Shown here: positions 6,866 to 10,608 of the stretch, piece by piece
Numbering within the stretch: position 1 is the first letter of the stretch
How the letters are laid out: the number at the start of each line of letters is the position of its first letter
NCBI GenBank assembly: GCA_014729705.1
Contig: WJJK01000104.1
Span: 1 to 10,608 of the forward strand
DNA length: 10,608 nt
Source of the DNA: Candidatus Altarchaeales archaeon
GTDB taxonomy: Archaea; Altiarchaeota; Altiarchaeia; IMC4; SCGC-AAA252-I15
Direction: 5' to 3'
Notes under the pieces: generated by a model
The model's database searches: none
Told to the model about the DNA's origin: nothing
The model's input: the letters and a program-made list of their open reading frames with translations, nothing else
Translations under genes and position numbers: made by a program

Positions 6866-6872
6866 TCACTCC
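6866..6872 (-). promoter_or_regulatory. Shine-Dalgarno GGAGTGA overlapping the upstream stop codon
   Basis: On the minus strand GGAGTGA lies seven bases before the ATG at 6858. Its last three bases are the TGA that ends the preceding TPR gene, so termination and reinitiation are probably coupled. It identifies the second in-frame ATG as the glycyl-tRNA synthetase start. Confidence 0.75.
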
Positions 6873-8776
6873 TCATCAGTTATCTTGCGTTCCTCACGGA
6901 TTAAACGCCTAAGCTCATCTTCAACCCGTTGTTTAGTCTCCTCCTCCCTTTGAAGGCTCCACTCGTCTTCCTTTATCTTATCCTGCCTCTCCTGTCTCTC
7001 TATTCGTGTTTCATATTCCTTCTCAAGGGATTTCCTCCTTTGATTCCACTGGTAAACCAGTATGAGTAAGACCAGGAGAACGGATCCCGCTGCAAGTGCG
7101 ATGTTTCTCACATACTCCCATTGAATCGTCACCTGCTCCTGGGCTACCTTGATCATCTGCTGAGTCTCCTTAATGCCTAAAGTGTAGTTTATCTCCCTGT
7201 AGATGTTGTTTGCCTGGTTTGCAGTCTCAAGCGCTCCCTCCCAATTCTCAAACCTCAAATCATCCCGAGCCCTACCCACCAAATCATTGGCTTGCTTCTT
7301 TTTTTCCCTGCCCTCACTTATCTTCCCCATCAACTCATCGACTTCCTCGATTTTATCTTGAGCCCACTCCTGCCTATAAATCGATTTAGCTCTCTGGGCT
7401 TCAATGTATGCGTTCTCGAAATCCGCGGTATTGTAGTAGCGGTAGGCTGAATTCAGCACAGCCGCGCCTTGACTCAGCTTATCCATCCTAGTTTGGATTA
7501 AATCTATTAGGGAATCGCATTTACTCATCCCCAGATAGTTGGGGGGGTTCATCTCGGCATACAGTGTTTTAGCGTTTCTTGCGAAGGCAAGGGCTTGAGG
7601 CAGATTATTCTGGGAATAGGATTCGGAAGCCGTGTTATAGAGTTTCTCAGCTTCAATAAGAAGCCGGTCGTAGGTGCACATGTTGGAGGCTTCCCGTATC
7701 ACCTCGTTAACCTGAGCCACCTTACCCTCGTAAAACTTAGTCTCGATTTTAAGTTGATCCGGAAGATCCTTTTCCTTCTCCCTTGCTTCGGCTAGAAATT
7801 CGTTGTATATGTCTTTAGCCCTGTTGGCCCAGATTGTGGCGTTAACGCAGTTTTGAATAACAAGCTGGGTCTGAGCCTCCTGATAAAAATTACTTGCCTC
7901 CCTTAACTTCTGCTGCCTTACGGTGTCGATGTTTTCCTCGCATATTTCCTTCAGTTTACGGGCGGCCTCCGACTTCTCCTCCATCTTGATGAGCCGGTAG
8001 AGGTCGTATGAAGCTGAAGCGTACTGCACGCATTCACCGAGTCTACTCATCATCTCAGCCGAACCCGAGGACATGGCCGAAGCGTAGTAGTCCAGAGCCT
8101 TATCGTAGCTTGCTGCAGCGTTAATCCTCACATCCTCTATCTTCTCGTCAACACTGGCCAAAACCGCCGCACACTTACTTATCCCCTGCTCATCGCCTAT
8201 GTCCGTGTATATGTTGGAGCAATTAAGGGCGTATTTACGGGATAAAACGTATTCCTCCCTGCGGAAGGCGTCTTGAGCCTTAAGATAATACTGATCTGCG
8301 TCTCTTTTTTTATCCCCAATTATCTTCTGAATCTGGGTGTCGGCGTAATCCTCAAGCTCCTGGCAAGAACGGCTGTAGTAGATACGATCCTCCCCGGTTA
8401 AAAGATCCGCGTATTCGATGCAAGTCTTGGAGAGACCCAGGCACCTCTCGTAGTCGGATAAATCAGGGGTCCTATCCTGCGTATAACAATATTCGTTGCC
8501 CGCTAACGTGAAATACATTTGAGCCATCTGTTGCTTTGTATGCAATCCCGCAACCAGGCTTATGATGTTTTGGGCGTTCGCTATGCCCCGGGTATCCCCT
8601 AACTCGCTGTACATCTCTTTCGCTATCTCCGCTTTCATAACAGCAAGCCGATAGTTGTCTTTATCATACTCCTGCTGAGCCTCCTTAAGGAATACGTCGG
8701 CTTCAAGCTTAGACAACCCTACGACACATGTGGAGGCCGCCAAGAAAACCAGAAACACACAAACCTTAATCCTCAT
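6866..8776 (-). CDS. Exported TPR-repeat protein with TM helix and cytoplasmic coiled coil
   Basis: 636 aa. Residues 1-20 are a signal peptide. Residues about 22-548 are almost entirely helical and resolve into roughly eight TPR-like units of 45-75 residues. Unit starts lie near 24, 85, 158, 219, 290, 373, 437 and 494. The commonest unit form is A-x-x-Y/F...Y...A...A-K-x-I-Y followed by G-D-x-x-G-I, seen at 55-65 and 189-199. A TM helix lies at about 557-577. Residues 578-636 are a highly charged Glu/Arg/Lys coiled coil on the cytoplasmic side. Three N-X-S/T sequons (N185, N312, N530) lie in the exported part. The layout suggests a transmembrane scaffold or signal-passing protein, but no catalytic motif is seen. 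It overlaps the upstream propeller gene by 11 bp and shares a nearly identical TPR segment with the propeller protein at 2235-3809. Cys17 in LAASTC only loosely resembles a lipobox. Confidence 0.85.
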   Translation of the reverse strand: MRIKVCVFLVFLAASTCVVGLSKLEADVFLKEAQQEYDKDNYRLAVMKAEIAKEMYSELGDTRGIANAQNIISLVAGLHTKQQMAQMYFTLAGNEYCYTQDRTPDLSDYERCLGLSKTCIEYADLLTGEDRIYYSRSCQELEDYADTQIQKIIGDKKRDADQYYLKAQDAFRREEYVLSRKYALNCSNIYTDIGDEQGISKCAAVLASVDEKIEDVRINAAASYDKALDYYASAMSSGSAEMMSRLGECVQYASASYDLYRLIKMEEKSEAARKLKEICEENIDTVRQQKLREASNFYQEAQTQLVIQNCVNATIWANRAKDIYNEFLAEAREKEKDLPDQLKIETKFYEGKVAQVNEVIREASNMCTYDRLLIEAEKLYNTASESYSQNNLPQALAFARNAKTLYAEMNPPNYLGMSKCDSLIDLIQTRMDKLSQGAAVLNSAYRYYNTADFENAYIEAQRAKSIYRQEWAQDKIEEVDELMGKISEGREKKKQANDLVGRARDDLRFENWEGALETANQANNIYREINYTLGIKETQQMIKVAQEQVTIQWEYVRNIALAAGSVLLVLLILVYQWNQRRKSLEKEYETRIERQERQDKIKEDEWSLQREEETKQRVEDELRRLIREERKITDEE

Positions 8777-10608
8777 CTTCCTTCCCCTCCTTCTCGGCTA
8801 ATTTAAAGTCAGAACCCCAAAGATCCTCGCCCTCCTCCTTCCTAACGGAGACAATCTCCTTATCCTGCTCCTTCTTCTTGGTGTAGATGAAGGCAGCGAA
8901 CAAGAGGATTAATATGAATCCGCCGATGTAGAGCAATCTATTGGGGGGGGAGTCCCCGGACTTTAATGTGGTTGTCGTCTGGTTGAGCTCTGAGGCGGTG
9001 TCTGTCGCAACCCCCTGACACAACTCCTTTATCCTTAAGATAAGAAGCTCGGATTTAAGGATCATGTCGGTATCCCCGAAATCTTCATAGAGGGTTTTCG
9101 CCTGGTTCACGTAGTTTAACGCGAGGCCGCATTTTTTTTCTATTAAATACTGGGTTGCCTTGTTGTAGAATACGTCCGCCTGCCTCCTGCGCTCATCATC
9201 CACCCGCTCATTCAACTCCTTTAAAGCGAGCACCGATTTCCTTATGCCCTCTGTGTCATCGACTTTACGGTATAACCTTAACGCCTCCTCCATCTCATCT
9301 CTTGCCTTAAGGAATTCATTAGCCCACATGTATTCCTGCGCTAGGAGGAAGTGTTTCTCCGCTCTCCTCAGGTTGATGTAGGTTTGATTAACCGTGAATA
9401 CGTTGACGGTCCTGTCGGTTGAAAGTATGCCTATCTCCGAATAACCATCCCCGTTCAAATCCCCTGAAGCTATTTTTTGTATGGTTTTATTGGTCTTTAA
9501 ACGCCATTTGAAATTCCCGCTATCATCCAAAACGTATATCCCTCCCCCCGAGGTTGAGACAATCAAATCCCTCTCCCCGTCGCCGTCTAAATCCCTCTCA
9601 CCTAATCCCGTGACCTTGTTTTCCAGCGGATAATCCCATAGGTTCTCCCCCGTATCATCCATCCGGATAACAAGATGGTCGCAGCCTAATAAAACCCCTC
9701 TGAAATCATCGCCCACCTTCATAGCCCTTATGGGTCCTACCTCACAATCCAAAGTGTTCTGCCAAGACACCGCGAGATCCACTTTATACCTATTCCTGCC
9801 TATCCTTCGTCTCTCGTCAACGTATATCAGGCTGAATACGTTGTCGTTTGATAAAACAAGGATTTCATCCCCTGAAGCCGCATTAACATCTCCTACATAT
9901 AAATACTTGAAACCCTTCTTAAGGGGGCTTGCCTTGTATGGCTCTAAGTCGATTTCACCCTCAAGAAAGTTGTCTGGATTCAATACATACACTTTGTCTG
10001 CCGTGAAAACAAGTTCTTGGTTTGTTTGTCCGTCGAATTCTCCGAAACCCACTGTATCCGGGTTCTTCTCAAGTAGAGCAGCACCTATTGGGGGGTGCAT
10101 CAGGATCCGGGTTAACGCGCTATCCAACAAAAAAACTCTTCTCTCTGAGGCGCCGAAGATGTCGTAGTATCCGTCTGAGTCAAGATCATGGATTTCGATG
10201 TCGCTTAAGATGGAGGTGTCCTTCCTCGTTCGAAGGGTGTTACCCCGCGAGTCTATGATGTATACATAACCCTTCTGTATGCCGCTGAATTCCTGGCCCA
10301 ACGAGATTACGAACTCCCGTTGGCTGTCGTGGTTTATGTCGAAAACCTCCACATCCCTTACAACATTGTCGAAGCCGTATTTCCACTTCACTTTTCCGTC
10401 AACCCCGTAGACGTGGATCTTGTTTTTGAGCCTGGTTTTCCCCGAACTTGATTGGGTGCCTGTGACGGCAACCAACTCGTCGAATCCGTCGCCGTCTAAA
10501 TCCTCAAGCTCGAAATACTTAGGAGCCAGTTTTTCTTCAATACCCTCAACTAAACTCTCCTCCCAGAGGTGATTGAAGACGTTGTTCGACTGGCTTAAAA
10601 CCAGTAAA
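8766..10608 (-). CDS. FG-GAP/VCBS-type propeller, TPR, membrane-anchored protein (5' end outside window)
   Basis: The frame stays open to the right edge, so the start and signal peptide are missing. A TTG at 10475 is possible but would begin in the middle of a propeller repeat. Numbering is from the edge codon (613 aa visible). Residues 1-409 hold about eight propeller repeats, with Asp motifs at 36-41 (DLDGDG), 90-94, 141-146 (DLDSDG), 190-195, 240-245, a degenerate one near 294-310, 339-344 (DLDGDG) and 383-388 (DLNGDG). Residues 414-530 are two TPR-like pairs with L-Y-x-x-x-D-D/G-D-T motifs. An N-Q-T-T-T-T stalk at 542-547, a TM helix at about 557-575 and a 38-residue charged cytoplasmic tail follow. 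This is the same domain order as the gene at 2235-3809, so the two are probably paralogs. It is first in the visible operon with the TPR coiled-coil gene and glycyl-tRNA synthetase. A surface binding or scaffold role is inferred. Confidence 0.87.
   Translation of the reverse strand, partial: LLVLSQSNNVFNHLWEESLVEGIEEKLAPKYFELEDLDGDGFDELVAVTGTQSSSGKTRLKNKIHVYGVDGKVKWKYGFDNVVRDVEVFDINHDSQREFVISLGQEFSGIQKGYVYIIDSRGNTLRTRKDTSILSDIEIHDLDSDGYYDIFGASERRVFLLDSALTRILMHPPIGAALLEKNPDTVGFGEFDGQTNQELVFTADKVYVLNPDNFLEGEIDLEPYKASPLKKGFKYLYVGDVNAASGDEILVLSNDNVFSLIYVDERRRIGRNRYKVDLAVSWQNTLDCEVGPIRAMKVGDDFRGVLLGCDHLVIRMDDTGENLWDYPLENKVTGLGERDLDGDGERDLIVSTSGGGIYVLDDSGNFKWRLKTNKTIQKIASGDLNGDGYSEIGILSTDRTVNVFTVNQTYINLRRAEKHFLLAQEYMWANEFLKARDEMEEALRLYRKVDDTEGIRKSVLALKELNERVDDERRRQADVFYNKATQYLIEKKCGLALNYVNQAKTLYEDFGDTDMILKSELLILRIKELCQGVATDTASELNQTTTTLKSGDSPPNRLLYIGGFILILLFAAFIYTKKKEQDKEIVSVRKEEGEDLWGSDFKLAEKEGKEDED
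8784..8790 (-). promoter_or_regulatory. Shine-Dalgarno GGAGGGG inside the upstream gene
   Basis: On the minus strand GGAGGGG lies seven bases before the ATG at 8776, within the last codons of the propeller gene. It gives the same geometry as the other two sites and supports this ATG, whose first 11 bases overlap the upstream gene. Translational coupling is likely. Confidence 0.7.

Noticed and set aside
6856..6876. ATG at 6876 as the start of glycyl-tRNA synthetase
   Set aside because: It lies upstream of the GGAGTGA that is seven bases before the ATG at 6858, and the extra six residues do not belong to the family N-terminus.
7595..7795. Small + strand open frame of 66 codons inside the TPR gene
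   Set aside because: It lies antisense to a well-supported coding gene, with no recognisable domain and no promoter or ribosome binding site.
9730..10258. + strand open frames opposite the right-end propeller gene
   Set aside because: They are antisense to continuous FG-GAP repeats, show no domains, and are explained as shadows of the minus-strand gene.
10475..10608. TTG at 10475 as the true start of the right-end propeller protein
   Set aside because: The frame is open to the window edge, and the upstream codons include a DLDGDG propeller motif whose strand continues through this codon. No signal peptide follows.

Overview
This window looks like a euryarchaeal or DPANN/Altiarchaeota-like genome segment; I cannot place the lineage more finely. 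Supporting points are an archaeal/eukaryal-type single-chain glycyl-tRNA synthetase, a TATA-like box about 26 bp before a start codon with no room for a leader, Thr/Ser-rich linkers in surface proteins, and a nucleotidyltransferase with a DUF5752-like tail. Six protein-coding genes fill nearly the whole window. No RNA gene, CRISPR array, insertion sequence or integrase is visible, and no gene-free stretch exceeds about 115 bp.

Left half, + strand. (1) The 3' part of a large modular surface protein runs in from the left edge. It has a galactose-binding-like beta-sandwich, Asp-rich thrombospondin-type-3-like calcium repeats, an SdrD-B-like domain and a disulfide-framed dockerin-like EF-hand pair. 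Thr/Ser linkers separate these, and a C-terminal membrane anchor follows. (2) Next comes a secreted, membrane-anchored protein with an FG-GAP-type beta-propeller, TPR-like helices, a Thr-rich stalk and a transmembrane (TM) helix, probably translated from a leaderless mRNA. (3) A sugar-1-phosphate nucleotidyltransferase with a left-handed beta-helix and a DUF5752-like C-terminus probably starts at a TTG.

Right half, - strand. Three genes form a tight operon read from the right edge leftwards. First is a second propeller-TPR-TM protein, whose 5' end lies outside the window. Second is a protein of about eight TPR-like repeats with a TM helix and a charged cytoplasmic coiled coil. Last is glycyl-tRNA synthetase, which ends tail-to-tail with, and overlaps by 17 bp, the nucleotidyltransferase gene.

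Taken together, four genes encode exported, membrane-anchored ectodomain proteins. Three share TPR-like helical repeats, and two share the same propeller-TPR-TM order. The nucleotidyltransferase could supply activated sugar for glycosylating them, since they carry many N-X-S/T sequons and Thr/Ser stalks. The propeller-TPR-TM plus TPR-TM-coiled-coil set is the best candidate here for an undescribed envelope or signalling complex. Its function is not deducible from sequence alone. The + strand appears C-rich relative to G on both sides of the convergent junction.
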